A DNA stretch of 64,000 bases from Subtercola boreus. GTDB lineage: Bacteria; Actinomycetota; Actinomycetes; Actinomycetales; Microbacteriaceae. The translations under genes and the position numbers were made by a program. The first letter of the stretch is position 1. Each line of letters opens with the position of its first letter. Positions 1-7,481 of the stretch are shown here, in pieces. The stretch is taken from assembly GCF_003399625.1 (NCBI RefSeq), contig NZ_NBXA01000026.1, positions 534,709 to 598,708 of the forward strand, in the 5' to 3' direction. Under the pieces are notes generated by a model, which saw nothing but the letters and a program-made list of their open reading frames with translations, did no database searches and was not told where the DNA came from.

Positions 1-889
1 GATAGTCGGTCGCGGCCATCCCGTGGCTGCCGAGCAGGTCGAGTTCCCAGGCGATCACGCGCGAGAGAGGCACCCGGGGGTGGCCGTTGGTCGGCGGGAT
101 CAGGCCGACCTGCACGTGTCGCCCCCTCCGACGGAGGCTGAGGATTGCGTCAGACGATGTCTGCTCGCTTCCGACAGCGTCGACGGAGACGTGGCTGCCG
201 CCCTCTGTCACCTCCTGCACACGCTCTGGCACGTCGGTGCCGTCGGCGAGGAGTACCCGGTCGGCGCCGAGTGAGGTGGCGACCGCCAGGGCCGCAGGGT
301 TCCGGTCGACGGCGATCACGTTCGCGCCGAGGGCCTTCGCCACGAGGAGGGCGCTGAGACCCACGCCTCCCGCGCCGATGACGGTGACCCATTCACCGGG
401 GCGCACAGCAGCGCGACCGACGAGGGCCCGGTATGCCGTGGCGAAGCGGCAGCCCAGACTGGCGGCCGCTTCGAAAGTCACGCCCTCCGGGATGGCGACC
501 AGGTTGGTGTCGGCGGCATGAATCACCACGAACTCGGCGAACGAGCCCCAGTGCGTGAACCCGGGTTGCTGCTGGTGAGGGCACACCTGGGCATTGCCGC
601 TCACGCACCAGTCACAGGCGCCGCAGCCCTCGATGAACGGCGCCGTGACCCTCTGACCGACCGACCAGCGCCCGACACCGCGACCCACAGCCGCGACGAC
701 TCCGGCGAACTCGTGCCCCGGCACGTGCGGAAGGGCGATCTCGTCGTGACCGGCCCAGGCATGCCAGTCGCTCAGGCAGAGGCCTGTTGCGAGAACCTCG
801 ATGACCACCCCGCCGTCGGGCACCTCGGGGTCGGGTACCGTCTCCACCTCGAGACTGCCGCCGATCTCCTTCAGAGTGAGCGCACGCAT
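1..889 (-). CDS. zinc-dependent alcohol dehydrogenase, MDR family (C-terminal end beyond window)
   Basis: A medium-chain dehydrogenase/reductase, which would oxidise an alcohol or reduce an aldehyde with NAD(P). Translation from the ATG at 887-889 begins MRALTLKEIGG and stays open to the window edge (296 residues), so the last part of the protein is missing. Visible are the catalytic zinc cysteine (ATGLCLSDWHAWAGH) and histidine (PHVPGHEFAG), the four-cysteine structural zinc lobe (CGACDWC, then a Cys 8 residues on) and the Rossmann motif GAGGVGLSA. The substrate cannot be read from sequence. It lies just beyond tRNA-Ser on the same strand but is separated by the tRNA terminator, so it probably has its own promoter. 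Confidence 0.85.
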   Translation of the reverse strand, partial: MRALTLKEIGGSLEVETVPDPEVPDGGVVIEVLATGLCLSDWHAWAGHDEIALPHVPGHEFAGVVAAVGRGVGRWSVGQRVTAPFIEGCGACDWCVSGNAQVCPHQQQPGFTHWGSFAEFVVIHAADTNLVAIPEGVTFEAAASLGCRFATAYRALVGRAAVRPGEWVTVIGAGGVGLSALLVAKALGANVIAVDRNPAALAVATSLGADRVLLADGTDVPERVQEVTEGGSHVSVDAVGSEQTSSDAILSLRRRGRHVQVGLIPPTNGHPRVPLSRVIAWELDLLGSHGMAATDY

Positions 890-1031
890 CCCCTCACAAC
901 CTCTCGATTCAGTGCCGCCTCCCGAGGACCGGCATCGTTATCGGCGTTCCCTCGACCTGATCGCGAACGTACCGTAGCGCGGAGAAGTCCTCGAGGGCAA
1001 ACCCGGCTTGTGCCGACCTTTCAATCGCGCC

Positions 1032-1076
1032 AAAAACCCCCTGACTGGCCCGGTGCGAAGGGGAGGCAGGGGGTTT
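1032..1076 (-). terminator. rho-independent terminator after tRNA-Ser
   Basis: On the minus strand AAACCCCCTG pairs perfectly with CAGGGGGTTT (10 bp) around a 23-base loop and runs into a T-rich tail. It begins a few bases after the tRNA 3' end, so it fits the tRNA transcript. Confidence 0.75.
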
Positions 1077-1081
1077 GACAA

Positions 1082-1171
1082 TGGCGGTACCGGTGGGATT
1101 TGAACCCACGGTGCTCTTTCAAGCACACATGTTTTCGAGACATGTACCTTCGGCCGCTCGGACACGGTACC
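1082..1171 (-). tRNA. tRNA-Ser (anticodon CGA)
   Basis: A class II tRNA of 90 nt with an encoded CCA end. The 7-bp acceptor stem GGTACCG/CGGTACC, the anticodon loop CTCGAAA (anticodon at 1135-1137), a long variable arm and the T arm GTGGG-TTCAAAT-CCCAC are all readable. The discriminator base is G and the long variable arm is as expected for serine. It reads UCG codons, which are frequent at this GC content. Confidence 0.95.
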
Positions 1172-1223
1172 GGGGAATACCTTACGGCACCCCGCAGCGG
1201 GGCGCCAATCCGGGCACCATCCG

Positions 1224-2219
1224 CTACTCCTCGCCGGCCTTCCGGGCGTCCCCCGCCTGCTCCATCGCCTCCGCGTGCAGGGTCTTGCCCTCGGCGATCA
1301 ACTCGTCGTCGCCGCGCGCGACCCCGACCGCTTCGGTCAGCCTGCCCTTGACGGCGGCGACGGCATCCGGAATCGACACCGGCGTCGGTGCATCCGGAAT
1401 GTCGTCGGCCGAGGTGTCGTACACACGGATGATGTCCGAGTCCTTCAGCGGCGTGTCGCTCGTCGCCTGCTCGGCATGCTCGACGCAGAGCCGCGCGACC
1501 TCTTCGGCGTGGGCGTGCATCACAGAGTGCGCCGCGCCCGGCATCTCCCAGAGCCGGGAGTTCGGCAGCAGCCGGCCGACCTCCTCGACCCAGTCCCGCG
1601 GCGCGACGGCGTCGAATTGCCCCCTGATCACCAGCGTGTGGGCGTGGATGTTCGGCAGGGCCTTCTCGATCGGATACTGCATCATCTCCGGCAGGATGCG
1701 TGAGAACCACTTGAAGCCGCAGACCGCATAGGCGCTGATCGCCAGGAACTTCACCTTGAACGGCTCGTGCCAGGCGGCCTGCAGAAAGCGAAGGGCCGCG
1801 CGCGCGATCCACCGTTCCCGAGGGTTCACGACCGGGCCGATGAGCACCAGTGTCGAGATCTCCGGGCGTCGCGAAACGAGGTCGCTCACGATCTGCGTGC
1901 CCATCGAATGCCCCACGATGATGGGGTCTTCCAGCCCCAGGTCGTCGACGACCTTGCCCACGAGGTCGGCGTACTGGCGGATCGTCATCGCGCTGTCGGG
2001 GTGCGGAACCCCGCCGAACCCGGGCAGGTCGAGGGCGTGCACCGGGCCGAATTCGTTGAGGTTCGGAGCGAGGCGTTCGAAGTACGTCGACGAGACGCCG
2101 ATGCCCGGCACGAGCACGAAGGGGCGCACGCCGGTCGTGCCGATCGTGTTGACGCGGGCGTACGTGTCGCCGTCTGGCGTGTAGACGCGACTGACCTCGA
2201 CGTGGATGCGGGATGCCAT
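1224..2219 (-). CDS. alpha/beta hydrolase
   Basis: A 331-residue soluble alpha/beta-hydrolase-fold enzyme. The oxyanion region LVPGIGVSS, the nucleophile elbow GHSMG (Ser105) and a late histidine in GAAHSVMHAHAEEV give a plausible Ser-Asp-His triad. The protein has about 50 residues beyond the usual end of the fold (after the histidine region), acidic and alanine-rich, of unknown role. Substrate unknown; C-C hydrolases and haloperoxidase-like esterases share this architecture. It is divergent from the leader ORF upstream of rtcB and is monocistronic as far as can be seen. Confidence 0.8.
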   Translation of the reverse strand: MASRIHVEVSRVYTPDGDTYARVNTIGTTGVRPFVLVPGIGVSSTYFERLAPNLNEFGPVHALDLPGFGGVPHPDSAMTIRQYADLVGKVVDDLGLEDPIIVGHSMGTQIVSDLVSRRPEISTLVLIGPVVNPRERWIARAALRFLQAAWHEPFKVKFLAISAYAVCGFKWFSRILPEMMQYPIEKALPNIHAHTLVIRGQFDAVAPRDWVEEVGRLLPNSRLWEMPGAAHSVMHAHAEEVARLCVEHAEQATSDTPLKDSDIIRVYDTSADDIPDAPTPVSIPDAVAAVKGRLTEAVGVARGDDELIAEGKTLHAEAMEQAGDARKAGEE

Positions 2220-2245
2220 GCGTCAAGGATAAACCAGGCGTTCTG

Positions 2246-2274
2246 TTGACACGGAGTGAGCGCCCGAGTATCGT
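2246..2274 (+). promoter_or_regulatory. sigma-70-type promoter for the leader ORF (and rtcB by readthrough)
   Basis: A perfect -35 TTGACA (2246-2251) is followed after exactly 17 bases by TATCGT (2269-2274). Transcription should start near 2281, giving a leader of about 50 bases before the ATG at 2334. No comparable promoter is evident in the short gap before rtcB itself. Confidence 0.6.
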
Positions 2275-2333
2275 TCCAAGGCTGTGCCGCACGGGCACAC
2301 ATCCCAACGAGAACCAGCGGAACGGAGCAGGCC

Positions 2334-2381
2334 ATGCGCAGTTATCAGCAGCAGGCCATGCGCAGTTATCAGCAGCAGCCC
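2334..2381 (+). repeat. 24-bp direct tandem repeat inside the leader ORF
   Basis: Two adjacent 24-base copies (2334-2357 and 2358-2381) differ by one base and encode MRSYQQQA and MRSYQQQP. Each copy supplies an in-frame ATG, so either could act as the start codon. Confidence 0.9.
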
Positions 2382-2447
2382 ATGCTTCGCACCGATCTGC
2401 CCGAATACGGGCATCCGCAGATCCTCGACTCACTCGTCGCTCCGTAG
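2334..2447 (+). CDS. 37-residue leader peptide / small protein upstream of rtcB
   Basis: A short ORF of 37 codons with the start MRSYQQQA repeated once, then a tail ending DSLVAP. The sequence AACGGAGCAGGCC gives a usable ribosome binding site before the first ATG. It lies between a strong promoter and a strong terminator (2466-2498), with rtcB just after. It has no membrane segment and I do not recognise it. Two readings are possible: a translated leader whose ribosome position controls readthrough into rtcB, or a small protein with its own mRNA. The promoter, binding site and terminator make real translation likely. Confidence 0.55.
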   Translation: MRSYQQQAMRSYQQQPMLRTDLPEYGHPQILDSLVAP

Positions 2448-2465
2448 AGAAACTTCTCTGCACGT

Positions 2466-2498
2466 GGGCTCCGACCATCGAGGTCGGGGCCCTTTTCT
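2466..2498 (+). terminator. rho-independent terminator between leader ORF and rtcB
   Basis: An 11-bp stem (GGGCTCCGACC with GGTCGGGGCCC, one wobble pair) with a 5-base loop is followed by TTTT. It lies 19 bases after the leader ORF stop and 50 bases before the rtcB start, the position expected of an attenuator. Confidence 0.8.
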
Positions 2499-2547
2499 GC
2501 GTTGCTGAATCGTCGAACACCAACACCCACAGAAAGAAAGAAAGGTC

Positions 2548-3732
2548 ATGAAGAAGATCACCGAACGCCTGCTGTCGTGGGCGAGCATCCTCGAAGAGAA
2601 CACTCTCGAGCAGGCCCGCACCTCATCGCGCATGCCGTTCATCTACCCGCACCTCGCCCTGATGCCCGACGCCCACCTCGGGCTGGGTGCCACGGTCGGT
2701 TCGGTCATCCCGACGCTGGGTGCAGTAATGCCCGCGGCGGTCGGCGTCGACATCGGTTGCGGCATGATCGCGGTGAAGACGCAGTTCACGGCTCTGGATG
2801 TCGCAGCCCGCGTCGCCCAGGGCACACCGTTGAGCGAGCTGCGCGAACAGATCGAGCGCGCCATTCCGCTTTCGGCGGGAGGGAAGAACAACAAGATCGT
2901 CGCGACCGCCGCACCGCGCGTGGCCGAGCTCGAGGCCCTCGCCGTCGAGGCCGGTTTCGACCCGGCGACGCGCGCGAAGGCGTGGGCGCTGCAGCTCGGA
3001 ACGCTCGGTAGCGGCAACCACTTCATCGAAGTGTCGCTCGACGAGAACGACCAGGTCTGGCTGTTCCTGCACTCGGGCAGCCGCGGGGTCGGCAACCGCA
3101 TCGCCCAGCACCACATCAGGGTCGCCCAGGCGCTCATGACGAAGTGGTGGATCCCGCTCGCCGACCGCGACCTCGCCTACCTCGTGGAGGGAACGCCGGA
3201 GTTCGATCGGTACATCGCCGAGCTCCGCTGGGCCCAGCACTTCGCTCTGCTGAACCGTGAGGAGATGATGGATCGGGTCATCCGCCAGCTCAGCGACTTC
3301 ATGGGCGATGCGGTCGAAGATGTGGAACGCATCAACTGCCACCACAACTTCACCCAGAAGGAGACGCACTTCGGTAAGAGCGTGTGGCTGTCGCGAAAGG
3401 GCGCCATCTCGGCGCGAGCCGGGCAGGCGGGGCTCATCCCGGGGTCGATGGGCACGGCGTCGTACGTGGTCGCCGGGCGTGGCAACGTGCTCGCGCTCGA
3501 GTCGTCGCCGCACGGCGCGGGGCGTTCGCACTCCCGGAGTGCGGCGCGGCGCGAGTTCACGCACGAGCAGTTGCGGGAGGCGATGGTCGGGATCGAGTTC
3601 CGCGACACGGCGGCGTTCATCGATGAGATCCCGGCGGCGTACAAGCCGATCGACCAGGTGATGGCGGACGCCGCCGACCTGGTGGAGGTGCGGCACACGC
3701 TGCGGCAGATCCTCAACGTGAAGGGAGACTGA
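2548..3732 (+). CDS. rtcB: RtcB-family RNA ligase
   Basis: A GTP- and Mn-dependent RNA ligase joining 2',3'-cyclic phosphate (or 3'-phosphate) ends to 5'-OH ends, as in tRNA repair. The protein has 394 residues, the short bacterial form. Metal ligands and the guanylylated histidine are in place: MPDAHLG (Asp41, His43), VDIGCGM (Cys71), GSGNHFIEV, NCHHNF and HGAGR (His322, the GMP acceptor) followed by SHSR. The start is the first ATG after AGAAAGAAAGG. The gene has no archease or rtcA partner here; it is preceded by the leader ORF and terminator, so expression probably depends on readthrough. Confidence 0.93.
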   Translation: MKKITERLLSWASILEENTLEQARTSSRMPFIYPHLALMPDAHLGLGATVGSVIPTLGAVMPAAVGVDIGCGMIAVKTQFTALDVAARVAQGTPLSELREQIERAIPLSAGGKNNKIVATAAPRVAELEALAVEAGFDPATRAKAWALQLGTLGSGNHFIEVSLDENDQVWLFLHSGSRGVGNRIAQHHIRVAQALMTKWWIPLADRDLAYLVEGTPEFDRYIAELRWAQHFALLNREEMMDRVIRQLSDFMGDAVEDVERINCHHNFTQKETHFGKSVWLSRKGAISARAGQAGLIPGSMGTASYVVAGRGNVLALESSPHGAGRSHSRSAARREFTHEQLREAMVGIEFRDTAAFIDEIPAAYKPIDQVMADAADLVEVRHTLRQILNVKGD

Positions 3733-3839
3733 GGCGGGGCGGGGCGCGTGCGCGGCGGGTGGGGCGTCGGGCGGGGCCGGGATCCGGCCTGTTGCGGCCA
3801 CGGGCTGCGGTTCGACGCGATTGGGCCGCCCGTATCCCC

Positions 3840-3902
3840 TTCGGGAGGAGCTCAGACGATGTGCGCCGAATAGCGCGGCACATTCGCTGAGCTCCTCCCG
3901 AA
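3840..3902. repeat. 63-bp intergenic palindrome, family A copy 1
   Basis: Perfect 16-bp arms (TTCGGGAGGAGCTCAG and its complement at 3887-3902) enclose a 31-base centre. The outer flanks (CCCC before, GGGG after) extend the pairing with one mismatch. A second 63-bp copy lies at 61596-61658 with about 45 of 63 positions identical, including part of the centre. It lies 23 bases before the next gene start, with no T-tract. Confidence 0.8.
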
Positions 3903-3924
3903 CGGGGAGCAATACGCTGGGTGG

Positions 3925-4770
3925 ATGCCGTTCACCGAACTCGAAGGGCACCCCGGGGCATCCGTGGTGCTGCTGCACGCCCATCCCGACGATGAGACTC
4001 TCGCGACCGGTGGGCTGATGGCACGCCTCGCGGCGGATGGATATCGCGTGGTGCTCATCACCGGAACCCGGGGCGAGCGGGGCGAGGTCGTGCCCGGGCC
4101 GCTCAAGGTGCTGGAGGGCACGCCGAAGCTTGCGGCGGTTCGCGTCGCGGAACTCGCCGCCGCGATGCGCGCCCTCGGAGTCGACGACCACCGTTTCCTC
4201 GGCGCCGGTGCCGGTGCCGGTGTCGGCGCCGCCGCGGGTGCCGCCGTCGCCGGAGCACGAGCAGCTGCACTTGCCCCGCGAACATATTCCGATTCGGGCA
4301 TGCAGTGGGGCCCCGGCGGCCGAGCCATCGCGGCCGACGATGCCCCGGCCGACGCGCTCAGCCTCGCACCACTCGACGAGATCGTCGAAGATGTCCTTCA
4401 CGTCGTGCGGGATGTCGCTCCCCGCGTTCTGGTCAGCTACGACGAGAACGGCGGGTACGGGCATCCGGATCACGTGCGGATGCACGACGCCGCCGTCGCC
4501 GTATCGAGGCTGACGGGCATCCCTCTCTATACGGTTGTGGCCGACTGGAACGGTGACGCACCCTCAGCCCCGGGCGACGTGGTCGTGCCGCTCGGCGAGC
4601 ATCGCGCCGCCGTGTTCGCCGCACTGGCCGCTCACGCCACCCAGCTGACGGTCGATGGCGGCGACATCATCCTCTCCGGCGGGCAGCGTCATACCGTTGC
4701 CGATGACGAGGTGTTCAGGCGTTTCGAGGGCGCCGGCCCGGTCGGTTCCGATCGGGTCACAGCGCCGTGA
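3925..4770 (+). CDS. PIG-L family deacetylase (LmbE-like)
   Basis: A 281-residue zinc deacetylase of the family that removes acetyl from N-acetylglucosamine adducts. The family includes MshB of mycothiol synthesis and the mycothiol conjugate amidase. The N-terminal AHPDDE motif (His20, Asp22, Asp23) and the later GHPDH motif (His180, His183) are the zinc ligands and catalytic aspartate. Between them, around residues 93-122, is an alanine/glycine-rich stretch that looks like a flexible insertion. There is no signal peptide. A role in mycothiol synthesis or recycling fits an actinobacterium, but the exact substrate is inferred only from the family. Confidence 0.85.
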   Translation: MPFTELEGHPGASVVLLHAHPDDETLATGGLMARLAADGYRVVLITGTRGERGEVVPGPLKVLEGTPKLAAVRVAELAAAMRALGVDDHRFLGAGAGAGVGAAAGAAVAGARAAALAPRTYSDSGMQWGPGGRAIAADDAPADALSLAPLDEIVEDVLHVVRDVAPRVLVSYDENGGYGHPDHVRMHDAAVAVSRLTGIPLYTVVADWNGDAPSAPGDVVVPLGEHRAAVFAALAAHATQLTVDGGDIILSGGQRHTVADDEVFRRFEGAGPVGSDRVTAP

Positions 4771-4798
4771 TTTCCCGTCGCCCCTCGGGGGCCGAGTG

Positions 4799-4817
4799 TT
4801 AGGCTCGCCTTACCAGG
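4799..4817 (+). promoter_or_regulatory. candidate DtxR/IdeR iron box
   Basis: TTAGGCTCGCCTTACCAGG matches 14 of 19 positions of the actinobacterial iron box TWAGGTTAGSCTWACCTWA. It lies about 50 bases upstream of the ATG of the oxygenase-like gene, suitably placed for iron-dependent repression. Confidence 0.45.
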
Positions 4818-4865
4818 ACTCGTAGAAACGTGCTCGGTCTTCAGAAGAAAGGCACATTCACCCAC

Positions 4866-5642
4866 ATGAGCTTCATCACCTCACCCGCTTTTGCGGAAAA
4901 GGGTTACGTCATCCTCGACTCCTACGACCAGGCCGGCGACCCGAAAGAGTGGCTCGACCTCGAATTCGTGGACTGGAAATCGTCGGGCGTCACCCGTTTC
5001 GCCCCCCTCGCAAGCGCGTTCGGCGAGATGGAGTGCAACGGATTCTGGAACCACACGCCGCCCCGCACCGACAAAGACGGCGTCTGGGTGCAGGCGAACG
5101 TGGATGTCGCGCCCATCCTGAAGGCCCGTGCCGAGGAGCCCGGAGCGAACATCGGCCGCTGCCGCGTCATCGAATTGCAGCCGAACGACTACACGAACGC
5201 CATCTACAACCTGCACCAGGACGACAACAACCGCCTGAACCCCGAGGGAACCGGATGGATCGTCCGTGGCTTCTTCAACCTGTCGGATGACCCGTCGTCG
5301 GTGCTGATCCTCCGCGAGGACCGCTTCGATCCCGACACCGAAGTGCGCATCCCGCTTCCCGCCGGCGCGCAGGTCATCGTCGACACCCAGCGATTCTGGC
5401 ACGCCGTCTGGCAGGTCGGCCCCGAGCCGCGCTACTGCCTGATCACCTCCTGGGAGTCGGGCCCCGAGCTCGACGCCTACATCGAGAAATACCACGGTGC
5501 ATCGAACAATGTGAACCCGCCGCTGGATGCGCGCGTCATCGAGGATGCCCAGGCCGAGGTGCGCCGTCGCCTCGCCGAACGCTCCGCCACCCTGGTCGCC
5601 CAGGGCAAGAAGCTCGCCGACCCGGTCGACCCCGAGGCGTAG
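4866..5642 (+). CDS. putative 2-oxoglutarate/Fe(II)-dependent oxygenase-like protein
   Basis: A 258-residue soluble protein with no annotation I can recall. It carries the spacing of a cupin-type 2OG oxygenase: HQD at His117/Asp119, a distal His179 in RFWHAV, and Arg189 ten residues later, which in that family binds 2-oxoglutarate. Between them is a beta-rich core with RIPLPAGAQVIVD. The ATG at 4866 was chosen over the GTG at 4830 because AAGAAAGG lies between them and the extra 12 residues look random. A candidate iron box upstream suggests repression when iron is plentiful. The enzyme class is inferred from residue spacing only; the substrate is unknown. Confidence 0.5.
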   Translation: MSFITSPAFAEKGYVILDSYDQAGDPKEWLDLEFVDWKSSGVTRFAPLASAFGEMECNGFWNHTPPRTDKDGVWVQANVDVAPILKARAEEPGANIGRCRVIELQPNDYTNAIYNLHQDDNNRLNPEGTGWIVRGFFNLSDDPSSVLILREDRFDPDTEVRIPLPAGAQVIVDTQRFWHAVWQVGPEPRYCLITSWESGPELDAYIEKYHGASNNVNPPLDARVIEDAQAEVRRRLAERSATLVAQGKKLADPVDPEA

Positions 5643-5834
5643 TCAGAGCTGACCGCCGCTGCCTCTCGCAATTCGCGCGACGGCGATCTGCGCTTCGATT
5701 CGAATGGGTCCATCAGGGTCGCGCCCCGCGTGCTCAAAGGAATCCGGATTCCCGGTCGCGCGACTTCGCATAATGAGCAGCAGCGCCAGAACGGCGATGA
5801 CGGCGCCGAGACAAATGAACAGACACCAGATCAC
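5643..5834 (-). CDS. small single-pass membrane protein
   Basis: A 63-residue protein starting at a GTG with AGGAG six bases upstream. The first 22 or so residues form one hydrophobic helix (WCLFICLGAVIAVLALLLIM), followed by a hydrophilic, arginine-containing tail that should face the cytoplasm. Longer in-frame starts up to 5921 exist but lack a ribosome binding site. Its stop abuts the stop of the convergent oxygenase-like gene. I do not recognise a family. Confidence 0.5.
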   Translation of the reverse strand: MIWCLFICLGAVIAVLALLLIMRSRATGNPDSFEHAGRDPDGPIRIEAQIAVARIARGSGGQL

Positions 5835-6040
5835 GATCAGCTCCTGACTTTTCGTCACTATATCATGTGCCGCATCGGCTGGTCGAAGAGGCAACTTGCG
5901 CCGATAGGGTTCCTCAGCCATCCGGCGGCTGACTCAGCGTCTCGGATGCTCGTCTCCTCCACAGGGGCGAGCATCCGTGTTTCTCCACAGCTTTCGCCGC
6001 GGCTCCCACGGGTGTCGGTGGCCGAGCCTAGGGTGGAGGT

Positions 6041-7369
6041 ATGCCCACCAAGCCCCTCAGCAACTTCAAGTGCACCGAGTGCGGGTGGACGACCCTGCGC
6101 TGGGCCGGCCGCTGCGGCGAGTGCCAGGCGTGGGGCACGGTCGTCTCCGCAGCAGAGTCCACCGGCCTCCAGGGCCAGGTGCGCCCCGCCAACATCGACG
6201 AGGCGTCGATCGCCCGGCCGATCACCGAGATCGAGACCGACGCTGCGATGCACTGGGCAACGGGCATCACCGAGTTCGACCGGGTGCTCGGCGGCGGCCT
6301 GGTACCGGGTGTCGCCATCCTGCTGTCGGGCGAACCGGGTGTCGGCAAGTCGACACTCCTCCTCGAGGTCGCGGCACGGGCTGCGCAGGAACACCTGCGG
6401 GTGCTCTATGTCAGCGCCGAGGAGTCGGTCGGGCAGATCAAGATGCGGGCCGAGCGAACCCGATCCCTCTCCCCCACCCTCATGCTCGCCGCCGAGACCG
6501 ATCTCGCCACGATCCTCGGGCAGATCGACGCCGTGATGCCGCATCTCGTGATCGTCGACTCCGTGCAGACGGTGAGCAGCTCACAGATCGAGGGTGCGGC
6601 CGGCGGGCCGACGCAGGTGCGGGCCGTGGCGTCGGCGCTCATCCGTGTGGCGAAGGAGCGGTCGCTGCCGGTGCTGCTCGTGGGGCACGTCACGAAAGAC
6701 GGCTCCATTGCCGGGCCCCGCGTGCTCGAACACCTCGTCGACGTCGTCTGCCAGTTCGAGGGAGACCGCCAGACGTCGCTGCGTTTCGTGCGCACCCTGA
6801 AGAACCGGTTCGGGCCGACCGACGAGGTCGGCTGCTTCGAGATGACCGGGGAGGGCATCCGCGAGGTTCCGGATCCGAGCGGGCTGTTCCTCAGCCGGGG
6901 CGCCGAGGCTGTGAGTGGCACCTGCGTCACCGTGGCGCTCGAGGGGCGCCGTGCCCTGCCCGTCGAGGTGCAGGCGCTCGTGGTCGCCACGACAGCGCCG
7001 AACCCGAGGCGGGTGACGAACGGGGTCGACGCCTCGCGCGTCTCGATGCTGCTCGCGGTGCTCGAGCGGCGGCTGAAGGTGAAGCTCTCCGACAAAGACG
7101 TGTACGTGTCGACCGTCGGTGGGGTGAAGCTCACCGAGCCGTCGGCCGACCTCGCGATCGCCCTCGCCATTGCGTCGGCGAACAACGACAGGGCACTCCC
7201 GCACAACTTCGTGGCCTTCGGCGAGATCAGCCTCGCCGGTGAAGTGCGCCCCGTGACATCCAGCGACCTGCGCGCCACGGAGGCGCGTCGCCTCGGTTTC
7301 ACGAAGATCCTCGGCCCCGGCCAGACGGGCATCCGCCAGGCCTTCGTCTCCGCCTTCGAGACGGCGTAG
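6041..7369 (+). CDS. radA: DNA repair protein RadA (Sms)
   Basis: A RecA-like ATPase that helps process recombination intermediates and branch migration. All three parts are visible in 442 residues: an N-terminal zinc finger (Cys11, Cys14, Cys25, Cys28), the RecA core with Walker A GEPGVGKST at 97-105 and the RadA-specific KNRFG motif (LKNRFGPTDEVG), and a C-terminal Lon-protease-like domain. The length is usual for bacterial RadA. GGAGGT lies just upstream of the ATG. It is monocistronic, between a divergent small membrane gene and a convergent esterase. Confidence 0.95.
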   Translation: MPTKPLSNFKCTECGWTTLRWAGRCGECQAWGTVVSAAESTGLQGQVRPANIDEASIARPITEIETDAAMHWATGITEFDRVLGGGLVPGVAILLSGEPGVGKSTLLLEVAARAAQEHLRVLYVSAEESVGQIKMRAERTRSLSPTLMLAAETDLATILGQIDAVMPHLVIVDSVQTVSSSQIEGAAGGPTQVRAVASALIRVAKERSLPVLLVGHVTKDGSIAGPRVLEHLVDVVCQFEGDRQTSLRFVRTLKNRFGPTDEVGCFEMTGEGIREVPDPSGLFLSRGAEAVSGTCVTVALEGRRALPVEVQALVVATTAPNPRRVTNGVDASRVSMLLAVLERRLKVKLSDKDVYVSTVGGVKLTEPSADLAIALAIASANNDRALPHNFVAFGEISLAGEVRPVTSSDLRATEARRLGFTKILGPGQTGIRQAFVSAFETA

Positions 7370-7481
7370 GGCAGAGCGGGGGCAGCCCGAACAATCGCCG
7401 GAACGCACCTGTGATGCGCCCGCGAACCCCTCGTCTCCGCGCAGGCACGATCGAGATCACTGGCCCGCACCGCAGGGCGCG

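Noticed and set aside
909..1019. A minus-strand tail ending RYVRDQVEGTPITMPVLGRRH that looks protein-like
   Set aside because: It has no start codon with a binding site and reads into the tRNA terminator. It could be the relic of a gene, but I cannot name a family.
1021..2526. A 501-residue minus-strand frame over the tRNA and the hydrolase
   Set aside because: It crosses the tRNA and its terminator and lies out of frame with the hydrolase, which has the GHSMG motif.
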